A program made the position numbers and the translations under genes. From NCBI GenBank assembly GCA_946811185.2, contig OX328102.1:12339194-12403193 (forward strand): 64,000 nt of DNA, written 5' to 3'. Shown here one piece after another: positions 32,578 to 43,929 of the stretch. Positions within the stretch are counted from its first letter, which is position 1. Each line of letters starts with the position of its first letter. The notes beneath the pieces are model-generated. The model was not told where the DNA came from. It saw nothing but the letters and a program-made list of their open reading frames with translations, and ran no database searches. This DNA comes from Hippopus hippopus. Lineage: Eukaryota; Mollusca; Bivalvia; Cardiida; Cardiidae.

Positions 32578-33492
32578 ATAGGGGTTTGTAGTTTGATTCC
32601 TGGCACCCACTATATATTATAATTATAAACAAGGGATTTAACTGTATGCAGTCCATTACTCGCCTCCGGTTACAAAAAACAACGTATCTTTTCTACCCCA
32701 TCAGTTATTCTCCTATTTTTTTCTACAGCTGAGAGCTAAAACATTTTTCTACCAGAAAAACACAACTGTTTGTCAGTGGCTAATGCAGTCTGACTGATAC
32801 ATTCGCTCGAACTTGTAAACTCACTCAAAAATCTGCGCCATTGACACGGGTTCGTACATCCGTTTTCAAGATATAAAATGCACTTTAGATCCAATGAAAC
32901 GCAGCATTAGCGGCACCCACCCTTTAAACATGTTTAAAAATACTACTGACCTATAGTCTTTATCTTCAATAACGACGAAACGCCTCAGAATTCGTTGAAT
33001 TTGTGATCCACGTTCTTATTTCGAACAGCTGCAGCCATCTTCTGTCATGTGACATTGTTTGGAACGAGAAATTTCATCGGTTGATATGTACTAACAGTCG
33101 TGAATTCAACCAATGAAATTTCGTACAGCTGCTCACACCTTTTTGTCACGTGACAGTACGGTAACACGGCTTGGAACGAGAAATTTCATTGGTTTATATG
33201 CGCGAACGTCAGTATCGAATGTACGAACCCGTGTCAATGGTGAAGATTTTTGAGCGAGTTTACAAGTTCGAGCGAATGTATCAGCCAGACTGCATTAGCC
33301 ACTGACAAACAGTTGTGTTTTTCTGGTAGAAAAATGTTTTAGCTCTCAGCTGTAGAAAAAATTAGGAGAATCTCTGATGGGGTAGAAAAGATACGTTGTT
33401 TTTTTTGTAACCGGGGGTGAGTAACGGGCTGCATACAGTTAAATCCGTTGTTTTAGTCTATGGGTGATAGGAGTCAAACTACGGACCCCTAT
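32578..33492. mobile_element. long-inverted-repeat (foldback) element, 915 bp
   Basis: The ends are ATAGGGG (32578) and CCCCTAT (33492). Arms of about 285 bp are complementary through GTTTGATTCCTGGCACCCA, GATTTAACTGTATGCAG, GTAGAAAAATGTTTTAGC, GACAAACAGTTGTG, GTTCGAGCGAATGTA and ACACGGGTTCGTACAT. A central spacer of about 350 bp contains two short direct or inverted blocks (GGAACGAGAAATTTCATYGG at about 33060 and 33172, and its complement near 33112). There is no transposase. Arm identity is high, and no clear target duplication was found. Confidence 0.8.
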
Positions 33493-34318
33493 GCACTCAA
33501 ATAGTCTTATTTCTTGAAAGGCACATCATACAAAAAATTTTGGTACCAAAATGAAATTGTTTTGTTCATTTTCGTGTTTTTTCTGGTGTGTGGAAGCACA
33601 AAACTGTTTATAAATACAAAGATATGGCTCCTATCAGTTGCTATAAGACTGTTATAAAAAAAAAAGGCTATTTGCAAGGAACAATATGACAAACTACTGC
33701 ATACGACAAATCCATAGAGCTCTAAGTTTTTGTTCTATGTTGTCTAGTTTTTGAGTTACGGGGCTTTGAATATTGTCTGTGAAATTTCGCCAAAATGTCT
33801 ACGGACAAGACAAAAGGTACATGTTTCAAATAAATCTATAAAAGCATACATGATACCGTTTTTCTTATGTCTCAATATGGTAAACAAAACAAATTACCAT
33901 AACAGAGGATAGAATGTTTGTAACTTTTCACATTTTTTTATCATTTTTTGGAGTGGAACTGAATGAAAACATGTATGCAGCAATGAAACACTGGCTTTTA
34001 TCAAGAGAAATCATTCATAAAACAGTTATTTGTACAAAAACAAATGTTTTATAGTTCAAGTCTATAAATAGCCGTTAAACGACATTCTTTCAAACTAAAT
34101 TTGGTATAGTTATGCAATATTTTCAAGAATTGTGGCATAAACCAACATGTCTACTGACAGGACATACTTTTGTTGAGCTAAATATGTCTTTAAAAACTGT
34201 ACAGAAGTCATACATGTATGTCTTGATTTAGGCAGAAAACTGTTTGATAAGGCAAAATCAGTCTGAAATTTGTATTTACGCTTTGGGTTTGATAAAATAC
34301 GGTGTCTACGGACAAGAC

Positions 34319-36110
34319 AGTTTTACTGTGTGGAAGCTGCATGTACAAATAAACAAATGCAGAAAATGTATTACTGCAAAAAATTACTTCATTATAGAAA
34401 TTCTAAAACAATCAAATGCAGGAAACATATTAACTGCAAAAAGATATATCATTATAGAAATTCTAAAATGTGTAAAGAATGTGGCTTGCTTAGGGAATAT
34501 GTATTGTACCTAACTCCAAATTGAAAATCCCCATTTATCCTTAAATTTAAATGTTACATTTCATTAACATTCAGTGTTGCATCCAGGATTTCTGCCAAGG
34601 GGGGGGGGGGGGCTCCCCCTTGGAATTAGCAAAAGGTGGGGGGGGGGATGACAAAACTTTAATCATTTAAAAAAATTACCTGGGTTTCATGCACTGGTGT
34701 GATAGATCTACTAAAAAAAAAAACACCATTTCTTTTTTCAGTGTTCCCGCTAGCTTTTTATTTCAAGGGTACACTTACCATCTGATCTGTAAATCTAGGG
34801 TTAAGACTTCATATTTGAGGGTATGACAATAATGGTTCTCAACAAGAGGCAAAGCGATCCATATTGATGATTTGCAGCAAAAAAGTCTGTTATATTAAGA
34901 TATTTGTGGAAACTTACAGCTTAAAGTCATTAAAAAACTGAAAAGACAGTCTGAAGTGACTCTGATCGGACAATGTCAAAAAGAACATTTTGTTGTGTCA
35001 TGGGATTCCGCGTTTTTTTGGACCGATCAATTTTTCATGTCCGTTAATTTATGGATAAGTATTTCCGCATGATCTGACTAAAAGTTGTCAATAAGGGTAA
35101 CAAGTAACTTCAAAACCTGTTATTTTACACAGGGTAAGCGGATAGTGGCCTTTTTTTTTATATTTTTTCTTCCGAGAAGTCTCGCGTGTAATCAAAATTT
35201 GTTACGTGAATTTCAGTTCTATAACTTAAATGACGTCACTCTATACAGAATGACGTCACTCTACATGGAATAACGTAGATTTTACCATGCTTTCGTTTGA
35301 CTGTGTTTATAGCGCAGAATTCACGTGTCATGTTATAATTTTAAGATGAAAATTTGTGATATTTTTCTTATTTCTGCTCAGAACATAGAATGTTTGAATT
35401 TGTTAGAACCGCCGATGTGGCAGCTATAAGAAGCACAAATGCATGTAATTTTTTTTCAATAACATGGAGTCAGGGTTCTTAAAAGTGATCAAATTTATGA
35501 TGGTTAATCCTTATCCTGCTGAGCCCAGAATTTTCCTGTCTTGCATTCAGTGTAGATCCGGATCAGCTGGCTTCTGAAGAAGCTATCTGATCAGAATCTG
35601 CACTATTTTGTTGTTCTGATTATAAACATAGAGCAATAAATTGCACCAAGCAATCTAACTGGTTAAATATTAAAATTTCTAATTTTTCATCACTTATCTC
35701 TCTCATATTTTTCTTTTTTTCTCTCTTCCCTCTGTTGCTGTTTGTCTCTTTCCTTCAGCTCATTATACTTATCTTAAAGGCATTTCAGCGAGTTATTTCT
35801 AGCGCAGAGAATTTCGTGAAATTTGACAGAGAAACACTTCAGAGTATGTTCTTTCAATATGCAAAGAGATAATCAGACGTTGCCTGATGAACCAAAAAGT
35901 TCTGAGCCCACGAAGAACATAACCCTTTTTTCAAATTACACAAAAATCCAATTATTGCAGCATACGTCAGAATTTTGTGATTAAAATCTGTAATTTCAGT
36001 CAAATCATGTTCTCTGTGTTTTAAATTCATAGTGAACCAATGGATCCTCTGACTTTGATGAGAAATTAATAGATATTTCAAATTATTGATACGCTATCTA
36101 TGTTTCAATA
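34319..36110. other. intronic or intergenic; poly-G hairpin and chance frames
   Basis: A run of 14 G (34599-34612) is followed by CTCCCCCTTGG, which can pair with the preceding CCAAGGGGG. A second run of nine G lies at about 34638. Two overlapping plus-strand frames (34244-34524) contain an internal near-repeat of 50 nt (AACTGCAAAA..AT.ATTATAGAAATTCTAAAA), so they are repeat-derived. No gene is supported. Confidence 0.45.
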
Positions 36111-36115
36111 AAACC

Positions 36116-37015
36116 CTTAGCCCACAAAAATGCTTATATTATCGCAGAAAATCGGGACATTATTTGACCCTCAAAAATATCTAGCGCAAAGATTTTTCTC
36201 ATTTTTCTCAGAAATATACATGATTATATCCTTTATCAAAAAATGCAAAAAAAAAAAGGATAGGTTGCCAGGCTATTTTTTTTTTCTCTTAGCCCACAAA
36301 AATGCTTATTTTATCACAGAAAATCAGAACATTATTTGACCCTTAAAAAAATCTAGCGCAAAGATTTTTCTCATTTTTCTCAGAAATATACATGATTATA
36401 TCCTTTATCAAAAAATGCAAAAAAAGGATAGGTTGCCAGGCTACTTTACCCAATATTCGAACTCAATTACCTCCCTTGGAACAATGAAAATGACACAAAA
36501 CATCCAAGAGTCAAATTACTTAGTATTTTTCTAGCACAAAATCATGTCTTTTTCACAATAAAGAGGATATATACACTTGATGTAACATTGTTATGGGATA
36601 CTTTTAGAAAACTTTTTTGAAAAAGGTGTAATTGCTCAAACTCTTAGCCCACGAAAATGCTCATTTTATTAGGGATAGCTTTAGAAAACTTTTTTGAAAA
36701 AGGTGTAATTGTTCGAACCCTTAGCCCACTAAAATGCTCATTTTATTAGTGAAAATTAGGACATCATTTGACCTTCAAAAAAACTCTAGCCCAGAGATTG
36801 TTCTCATTTGTCTATGAAATATACATAATTATATCCTTCATAAAAAATTGCAAAAAAAAAATGATAGGTTGCCTGGCTATTTTTCCCAATATTCGAACTC
36901 AATTACCTCCCTTGGAACAATGAAAATGACACAAAAACATCCAAGAGTCAATTTTATACTTAGTTGTATATTTTCTAGCACAAAATCATGTCTTTTTCAC
37001 AACAAAGATGATATT
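36116..37015. repeat. direct-repeat cluster, units of about 180-370 bp
   Basis: Units start with TTAGCCCACAAAAATGCTTA at about 36117, 36294, 36643 (partial) and 36720. They continue with TTATTTGACCCTCAAAAA, TCTAGCGCAAAGATTTTTCT and GGATAGGTTGCCAGGCTA. Units 2 and 4 extend further through AATATTCGAACTCAATTACC and CACAAAATCATGTCTTTTTC. The repeated blocks are highly similar, so the expansion is recent. Confidence 0.75.
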
Positions 37016-37370
37016 ATTAATCCTTTCCCTGACATATACTTGATTTAACATCCTTATCGGACGGATTTAGTAAAACAATTGGTAAAAGGTGGAATTGCTC
37101 ATAGGCAATTTTGCATTTCCCCACAATATTTTCTACACAATCAATATTTCAACCTCATTTTGAAGCATTTTTAATTAGTCATTTGTAGCTGCTTTCATCT
37201 GACAGTCCGATGATAGTATTACAATCGAACAAAATTACGCGCAAGGAAAATAAAGAAAGGAAGAGACATGCACAGAGAAGTTGCGCACTGACAACCCGAT
37301 AATAAGTCATTTAGATGTCGCTCACATTTCAGTTTTTCTCTGTATCTCCTCATTCTGATAGCTTTACTGC

Positions 37371-37596
37371 TTAACCCCTTACCAAACAATCACGGCTTTT
37401 AACGACCCTGAAGAAGAAGGCTTTTGAAAACAGTGTGAGAAAAGGAGAAAATGCAGGTAACCAGCATTTTCTGCTTTTCCCACAATGTTTTCTTCCCTAT
37501 CAAAGACAGAGGTAATCTTTTGAGCTAAAAAAGTTGTCATCTGCTAATCTTTCAGATTTGTCTATTCTAGAACTCTATCGCATGGTAAAGGGTTAA
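37371..37596. mobile_element. MITE family B, complete copy
   Basis: It starts TTAACCCCTTACCAAACAAT and ends GCATGGTAAAGGGTTAA. Inverted ends with TTAA at both borders suggest a piggyBac-type target. The central hairpin is AAAAGGAGAAAATGCAGGTA / CAGCATTTTCTGCTTTTCCC. It is 226 bp long and non-coding. Confidence 0.8.
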
Positions 37597-38256
37597 TTGT
37601 ACTGTTTTCACAGTCAGATTTGGCTGTGAAGTTTATTTTCTTTCTCTGAGATCTATTCAATCCATTCTCAATCAAATAATTCTGGAAACGATGAAGAATT
37701 ATGCAAATTTATAGAAAATGTCCTGTCCGTAGACACCTATCTCTGTTAGCAGAGTTTCAAAATTTGGCTGGAATAACCCCAAAATACTAGATTTTTTTGT
37801 TTATGTAGAACAAAGATATATATTTATTATTAATGCTGGATGAAAATCAAATTTTGGCACTCTTTTCTTGGCGCAATCATCCATACCTGAAATTTTAATT
37901 GCCAAAGTAGCTATTTCTCATTGACTACAGAGAAATAATGTAGTTTTCTTTCCAAAATCAAGGTGTAATTCAAAGAATGAATTGTGAAATAAGAATATAA
38001 ACAAATTTGACTTAAATTAAATTAGTATTTTTGTCATTTCTCCTCTCAATATTCATTAAGTTTTAGTGTCTACGGACAAGACGTGTCTACGGACAGGACA
38101 TTTTTGTATTCGAAGACTCATAAACCCTTTCTGTTAGTAACAATCCTTATGTTCCCTATGTGAACTTAATGCTTACACCCACTTGTACAATCCACATGAA
38201 CATCACGTTACTCTTTCAAAGTCTTCAATAAAAACAAGGGTGTCTACGGACAAGAC

Positions 38257-38685
38257 CATTTTTTGGACCATTTTACACCATACAAACTAGATGAAAACTG
38301 GAAACTTATTTGTTTCCTAACATACTTGATATTATGCAAACTCATTAACTGGTATGTTATACTTCACAATTCACCAAATCAATTGAGATATGAAACAAAT
38401 CTGCTGTGGCTAAGGGTAGTGTGCTAACTAGCACTTCCCAAATTTGGAAAAAATATATATATATAAATATATAAAAAATATAGACATTTGGTCTTTTTGA
38501 TGCCATTTGGGTTCTAGTTGACATAGATGGATAATTTAACCTTTAAAAGAAAAAAGACATCCCATATTATATAAAAAGTGATATCATATTATGCACATTT
38601 AGAGAACTGCTTATGGAATTATTTGTTAAAAATAGTGCTTTTTTAAATGAAACGGCATAACAGTATTTTTCAGTCATTTTTTTAC
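38257..38685. other. probable intron; nothing recognised
   Basis: AT-rich, with a TA/AAATATAT stretch near 38450-38475. No gene or element is seen. Confidence 0.4.
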
Positions 38686-38768
38686 CAGGTTGTGTGCTGA
38701 TGCGAAAAATATGTTGGGCCAATGATGTTCACTGCTATTTGACCTCTTGATATAGTCCCTTAGTACTT
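38686..38768 (-). CDS. candidate internal exon, unknown family
   Basis: On the minus strand a pyrimidine-rich acceptor (CTATTTTTGTTTCAGAG) precedes 83 nt encoding VLRDYIKRSNSSEHHWP and IFFASAHNL, then the donor CTG/GTAAAA. Using the second AG gives phase 1 in, matching the end of exon 41113-41234, and phase 0 out, matching 30945-31088. Using the first AG, 2 nt upstream, would create an early stop in that phase. One potential N-glycosylation site (NSS) is visible. The family is unknown. Confidence 0.45.
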
Positions 38769-40835
38769 CTCTGAAACAAAAATAGAGGGTGTAAACACTA
38801 TTTTCTACATCACAGAGGCATATAATAAGCCTTGTGTAAAAAAAATGCAGCATGCAATCTGTCGCATGATGCAAAATTAAGTACATGTATTTCTTAATAA
38901 ATGGTTCAGTTGTTATACATTTACTCAACTTTTACAATATTTCTTGTGAAGTCAAAATAAAAGAAAGTATATACATGTGTTTTACGTCAAGAAATATTAA
39001 TGATTGTAGTTAAAGATCGTGTTCTGTATTGCACCAAATATTTTTTGTGTCTTAAAATTACATATTCTAATTTAAACAAGAAATATTCCTCAAAAATATA
39101 GCGTATGAGGTGCAGGAATATAAATATTGAAACTCTGTTGTCGCTCAGTATAAAGAGAGACTATGAAAAGTAACCGCGCCAGCAAGTGCCTCTGTTCGTA
39201 ATTTTTCATTTTGTTGAAGTGAAGTTTTTAATTACACATATTTATCAAGATTGCAAGTTAGTGCCAAGCATCCTCGAAAAGTGAAAAAAAAAAAAATGGA
39301 GTGTCTAGACAAACATCAGGACTGCACCACGCCATGGTCACCCACCCAAGCAAAAGTTTTTCCTATAAATTGCATGACTTCAAACACAAGTTGCGCATCA
39401 TATTGTACCGTTGATATTTGGCGTTACATAACCGCTCCATGATCTCGTTCTGCCGATTTCGAAATCGAACCGTCGGAGGTTTGCTAAATCGCACTTGTGT
39501 AGGCATATAATATTGAGATAAAGGGTAACGCTTAGAAGAATATAAAAATACCAAAATAGTGCAAGAAAAGGATAACCCCCTCACATTAATTTGCTATGGT
39601 GTCAATAAAGGCCCCGTCCATGAATCTATAAGCGATAGCAGCGCTTTCATATTGGCATCATGTGCAAGCAAATAAGCCAGCAAGGGCCCGCCGAATGAAC
39701 ATGAGCACTATTTACCAATCGCATATTACCAACTAATCTTTTGATTTTATCAATAGGAAGATTGACAAAACTAGCATATTCAGCTACGCCGATAGAAACA
39801 GGGTTTTACAGAAAAACTACAGTATTTCCTCTCTAACTCTGATTAGCCGTAAATTGTTAAATGGTTTAGAAGCATAAGTAAACCGACAAATAATTCATCA
39901 GAAACCTCCGGCTAGACAGAAGCATTTCAACAGTGCAATTAATTGAGTATTTGGTACTTTTTCTTTATACATGTACTCATGTGAGATATGGAAAATAGGA
40001 ATCATTAATAATTGCTTCAAAATATTCCAATCTCCAGAGAGCTTGATGTTCAAATGTTTGACAGAGTGTCCGAATGAAAATGACCCAAGCTTTGTTAAAC
40101 ATTGACTGGGAGTATTAAACAGTTTATATGTAACCTAGGTTTTCAATCCTTATGGCGCAATACTGGTGCTAGTCAAATTAGACTTTTCTTTTTACTGTAA
40201 ATCAATATTTCTTTTCACGACAACTTAATTTTCTGTATAATAACCGATATATTTTCGGCATTATACATGTACTTCCGGAAATAAATTTTAGAGCACGTTG
40301 GCAAGTCGCTAATTGAACAGAACGCGAATAAATAAAAAAAGGGAAAAAAAGGATAAACTCGCTAAATAAAGTTCTCGCCAAATTAAAGTGTTCGACTTAT
40401 ATAAAAATTCGCGAATAGCAGCTTGTGTCTTTTGTAACTCCTGCATGTTACACTAACCCATGTTTAGAAAGCGAAAGTTATTACGAAAGTAAAATGAAAC
40501 GCTCTTACCTGCTTTACATTAATTATTCTGAATATAAAAGAAATCAAAATATTTGTCATCGAGTACGAGATTGGCAAATTTCAAGAGTTCATTTCTCTCA
40601 GTCGCACTCTTCGAACAAGAGAGTTGAGCAACACTATGTTCACATAGTTCAGAAGTAATGTACAACATTCGCGAAAGGAAATTCTTGAACCTTTTTGAAA
40701 ATTCATTTCTAACTCAAATACCTTCCTAAAATTTCCTTCTGATCATTTGACAAAAAATTTCTTGGCCAGTCAGAGGGCTGGTAATGTAATTTGGTTTCAC
40801 GGAACAATATTTGAGCTGTGTTCTTCGAAAAGGTG
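38769..40835. other. probable intron; diverged echo of the Harbinger element
   Basis: Around 39680-39740 the text AGGGCCCGCCGAATGAACAT, CAATCGCATATTACCAACTA matches 45903-45960 inside the Harbinger-type element (AGGCCCGTCGAATAAACAT, AATCGCAAATTACTAACTA). An old fragment of the same family probably lies here. No coding is recognised. Confidence 0.4.
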
Positions 40836-41066
40836 GTTTATGCATCTCTATGGTGCAACAAATCAAGCAAGTCATCACATTATTATGGACCCATAAAATC
40901 CATTTTGTGTGGCAACCGAATGAGTTATGAGGAAGAATGGTTCTTGGACATGCAGATAATTGGGCAATAGCAAAAATTTCGATGGCGGATTGCGCAGGCT
41001 GACCTGGGTCAATACTTTTTGCAGATGCATTCAACCCCCCCCCCTTTTTTTTTATAGAGCACGGCT
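40836..41066. mobile_element. MITE family A, partial copy
   Basis: The landmarks AGCAAGTCATCACATTATTA, AAAATCCATTTTGTGTGGCA and GCGCAGGCTGACCTGGGTCA are present. The right end, TTTTTTATAGAGCACGGCTG, follows a run of C and T. The left end is eroded. It lies 47 bp from the exon at 41113-41234. Confidence 0.65.
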
Positions 41067-41112
41067 GATTTAGAATGGAAAGTGAACAAAGCCCTAAAAG
41101 TACAAAGCTCAC

Positions 41113-41234
41113 CTTGGCAGTTTCGGAGGTAACTGTTCTGTCCTTGGGCATCAAATAAATTCAAAGATTCAGGAGTTGTAAAGATGAAGAAAGAACAGAT
41201 GTATCCAAATTCATCCAAAGCAGGTGAAATAGAT
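41113..41234 (-). CDS. candidate exon: second half of a PAN/apple-like module
   Basis: On the minus strand the acceptor TTATTATTATTTTAG precedes 122 nt (phase 2 in, phase 1 out) and the donor TGCCAAG/GTGAGC. The peptide includes SPALDEFGYICSFFIF and NSYLRNCQ. Joined to exon 48210-48363 it adds the fifth and sixth cysteines expected of a PAN domain (a hairpin-stabilised fold that mediates protein or carbohydrate binding outside the cell). Both splice sites are strong and the phases agree, which is the best evidence that this is a real exon. The intron between them would contain the whole Harbinger-type transposon. Confidence 0.6.
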
Positions 41235-41707
41235 CTAAAATAATAATAACAGCCATTTGACAGATATAACGACACAAACATCACTTAGATCTATTATGTA
41301 TATGCTATAGTCAGGTTTACAAATCAAGGTAGTGAAAATACCAATAGGGTGATCGCAGAAATCTCATAGCAATTAGGTTCAAAAAGTTCATTTATCTGAC
41401 AATTGAGATTGATAACTTTATTACATGACTGTTTTCCTTTAAATCGTATATCTTTACAAGTGTTTGATATCCGGTTTAAGGGTTAGAAAAAATTGTTTGC
41501 GGTGTAAAGACAGTGGTTTGGGTTGTTTTGTGGTGCTTCTCTTACTTATTCATCCGCGATGTACATTTAGACTTTATAAACTAGACCTAATTCTTTAATA
41601 TTTAAATCCGAAGTTCATTGTTTGTGTAACTGGCTTGCACTGTTTCTTAATCCGCAAGTTATTTTCACATATCAATCGACACAGACGCGTCTGTTCATTG
41701 ACCTATT

Positions 41708-41812
41708 AGAGATGTACAAGCGGTAACCGAATAAGGAATATGAGCACGGAATACTGAATTTCAGACCGGGGGTCGTCTCAGAAGCTACGAAATCATCGAT
41801 AAAGGTAAATCG
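41708..41812 (+). repeat. left terminal inverted repeat of the Harbinger-type element
   Basis: It shares AGAGATGTACAAGCGG, GGAATATGA, GGGGG.TCGTCTCA.AAGCTACGA and TCGATAAAGGTAA with the right end in inverted orientation. Confidence 0.8.
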
Positions 41813-41856
41813 TCCTATCTGCGTCTACCGTTTTTCCATCGTATCTGTATGGTTTT

Positions 41857-42010
41857 TACCAGCCCGGTTTTCAGTCCGATCATTTTACCCATCTTTATAT
41901 TTGGACGTTACTTTGTCAAAAATGACGCCTCATTATTAACAAAGTAAGGTCCTCATTATTAACAAAGTAAGGTCCGAATATAAAAGAGGAAAAATGATCG
42001 GGCTGGAACA
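41857..42010. repeat. small foldback inside the Harbinger-type element
   Basis: CCAGCCCGGTTTTCAGTCCG, ATCATTTT and TTTATATTTGGACGTTACTTTG at the left are complementary to CAAAGTAAGGTCCGAATATA and AAAATGATCGGGCTGG at the right. The 23-bp phrase CCTCATTATTAACAAAGTAAGGT is present twice in tandem near 41928-41973. Confidence 0.65.
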
Positions 42011-42059
42011 CAGGCTAGGTTTTTACTAATAAATCTCTACCAAAGTACCAATTATTTAC

Positions 42060-42245
42060 TAGACCAAATAAAAGCAATTGCAGACGATTAATTAAATGTA
42101 GCTTAAATGATGATTTCTGTCTTTGAATAGGTACATGTAGAAAACATTGTGGGAAAAGGAGAAAATGTTGGTTACTAGCATTTACTCCTTTTCCCACAAT
42201 GTTTTCAAAAGCCCTTCATGATCTTTGCCTTCGAGCATCCGAGGG
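42060..42245. repeat. MITE family B copy with 22-bp perfect stem
   Basis: GAAAACATTGTGGGAAAAGG-AG (42140-42161) is exactly complementary to the block ending at 42206, with a 23-nt loop. The flanking GCTTAAATGATGATTTCTGTC matches other copies. The TTAA borders are not clear. Confidence 0.65.
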
Positions 42246-42639
42246 ATAAATATCGACCAATATTATCCTTTTTTGGACTGCATAGCCTGACCTGGGTTGA
42301 AACTTGAAGCCTGCCGTAGGTTTTCTGAGTAGTAAATTGTCACTCTAGTCATTGTAAAATCATTGTCACGTATCTCACAGCTCAGGCGTCGACGACTCGT
42401 GTAATGGGTTAAAGAGATTTTATATCGTTCAATTTTGCATAAATTGACAAAGAATTGTTTTGCACACCTTCGCCAATTTCCCGCTGGCTTTAGATCTATT
42501 AGTAAAAATAAAAATTGTAATTTGCAATTGCTTCGAAATGTGGCCATGTTCATTCGGCGGCTCCCTGAAAGCCATTTTCCCGGTACATTTGTGACACGAG
42601 TATGCAAGCTCCTGCATATGAAACCAAAAATATAATTGA

Positions 42640-43512
42640 GGAATGTTCTGATAAAAGGGGCTAAATGCATCTGCGAAAAGTATCGCTGAGCCTGACCTGG
42701 GCCGAAAATTTTCGCTATCGATTAGTTTTTGTATGTTAAAGGACAAGTCAACCTCATTATTAAAGAGGCACTTATACTCATTTTCAGCCAGTTTTAACTC
42801 ATTTTGTCTTTATTTTATCAAACTATAGTCATTCGTATATCTTCATGCCAAATATTGCCCCTGACGGTTGCAAGGTTGCTTAGATTACGGTCGATAGAAA
42901 ATGCATTTCGCCGAGTTGCGGCCTTCCATGTAAACAGACTCGTCGTTTCCGGTTTTTAAATCGAAAATTTCCGATATATCCGTTATACACTCGGGTAGAT
43001 TCATATGATGATCATGCATTCTGTCACGTGACTATATTTGACCTTCGCCCTGCGTCCAATGAGGTAAACAAAAGAAAATGTAGGCTTCTCTGTTGCAGCC
43101 TCGATTTTCAGACGGAGGTCGCGGCCTATATTCAAATTACACGGTATCCGCCTCTAGGCGGAAACCAACGATAAATGTCCGTGACGCACCGCCATTGTTG
43201 ACAGCTTGATCGTCAGCCAGTTTTCTTCTGACCAATGTTTGGTTTCTAATACAAATCTCCGTGTTTCTTTTTTTCAGTTACACCATATATGTCAGTAATT
43301 TATCTGTGTCTACACAACGGACTGATTTCTGTACCATTCTAAATTGTTTGAAATTTAACAGCGATTTTGCTCACTGGCTGTAGACGGGCATCTTTAAGTA
43401 GGTTGTTAAAGAAAAAAGGTAGATGTTATGTACCCATAACTATATGATGACTTGCTTGGTACCATGGATCACGGAGATGCATTAAGCACTCTTTTTCCAG
43501 AGCATTGCTGAA
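42640..43512. mobile_element. MITE family A split by a 0.66-kb insertion
   Basis: The left part, TGATAAAAGGGGCTAAATGC to GCTGAGCCTGACCTGGGCCG (42650-42710), and the right part, CTATATGATGACTTGCTTGG to TTTCCAGAGCATTGCTGAAT (43440-43510), are the two ends of one family-A copy. The material between 42742 and 43403 is foreign to the family. Confidence 0.6.
42742..43403. mobile_element. hAT-like non-autonomous insertion with 8-bp duplication
   Basis: TGTTAAAG occurs at 42734-42741 and again at 43404-43411, bracketing the insert. Its inner ends are weakly inverted (TTAAAGAGGCAC...CAGCCAG at the left, TTAAAGATGCCC...CAGCCAG on the complement of the right). An 8-bp duplication is the hAT signature. 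No transposase is present. Assignment to hAT is inference. Confidence 0.5.
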
Positions 43513-43567
43513 TTGTTAGCGTTACCACGTGCAACTAACCTGTACTCTGAGGCTCTTTCTGACACCA

Positions 43568-43650
43568 TGGCAGCCCGCCCTGGTAGGTCAGTGATTAGTG
43601 TATCTGATTCGTGACCTGATGAATGTTGGTTCGATACCCAGATGAAGCAA
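43568..43650 (+). repeat. tRNA-like SINE head
   Basis: GGTAGGTCAGTGATTAGTG (A box) and GTTGGTTCGATACCC (B box) are tRNA-spaced. The stems are degenerate. It lies inside the Harbinger-type element, upstream of the transposase. Confidence 0.45.
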
Positions 43651-43929
43651 ACTTTTTTTCCGATGATTTTTACCTCTCTGGTGCATGTGAGTTAGTTATA
43701 GGAAGAGAAAGTTGTGTCAGTACTGGTTTGAGAAAGCCAGGAATAACATGCGTAGGTTTAATAGGTTTCCATGGAATATATGAAAAAGGCCACCTCGCAT
43801 TTGTGTAAAACATAAAGGTCAACATCAAACAACTTCATGTAGGCTGGCCGACCTCGGTCGAAAATCGTTATATTTGAAGAGATCTTTTTCGATCTTTTTC
43901 AGTTCTTGGGTGTGATTTTTTTTTAAATA

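Larger units (their letters stand above)
33797..38256. repeat. seven dispersed copies of a 15-nt motif
   Basis: GTCTACGGACARGAC occurs at 33797-33811, 34149-34163 (one mismatch), 34304-34318, 37720-37734 (minus strand), 38068-38082, 38085-38099 and 38242-38256. The extended consensus is TGTCTACGGACARGACATTTT. The sequence between copies is not obviously repeated. The motif's role is unknown. Confidence 0.75.

Noticed and set aside
33797..38256. CRISPR-like array
   Set aside because: The repeated 15-mers are irregularly spaced (17 bp to over 3 kb), on both strands and not separated by uniform spacers, in eukaryotic-type DNA.
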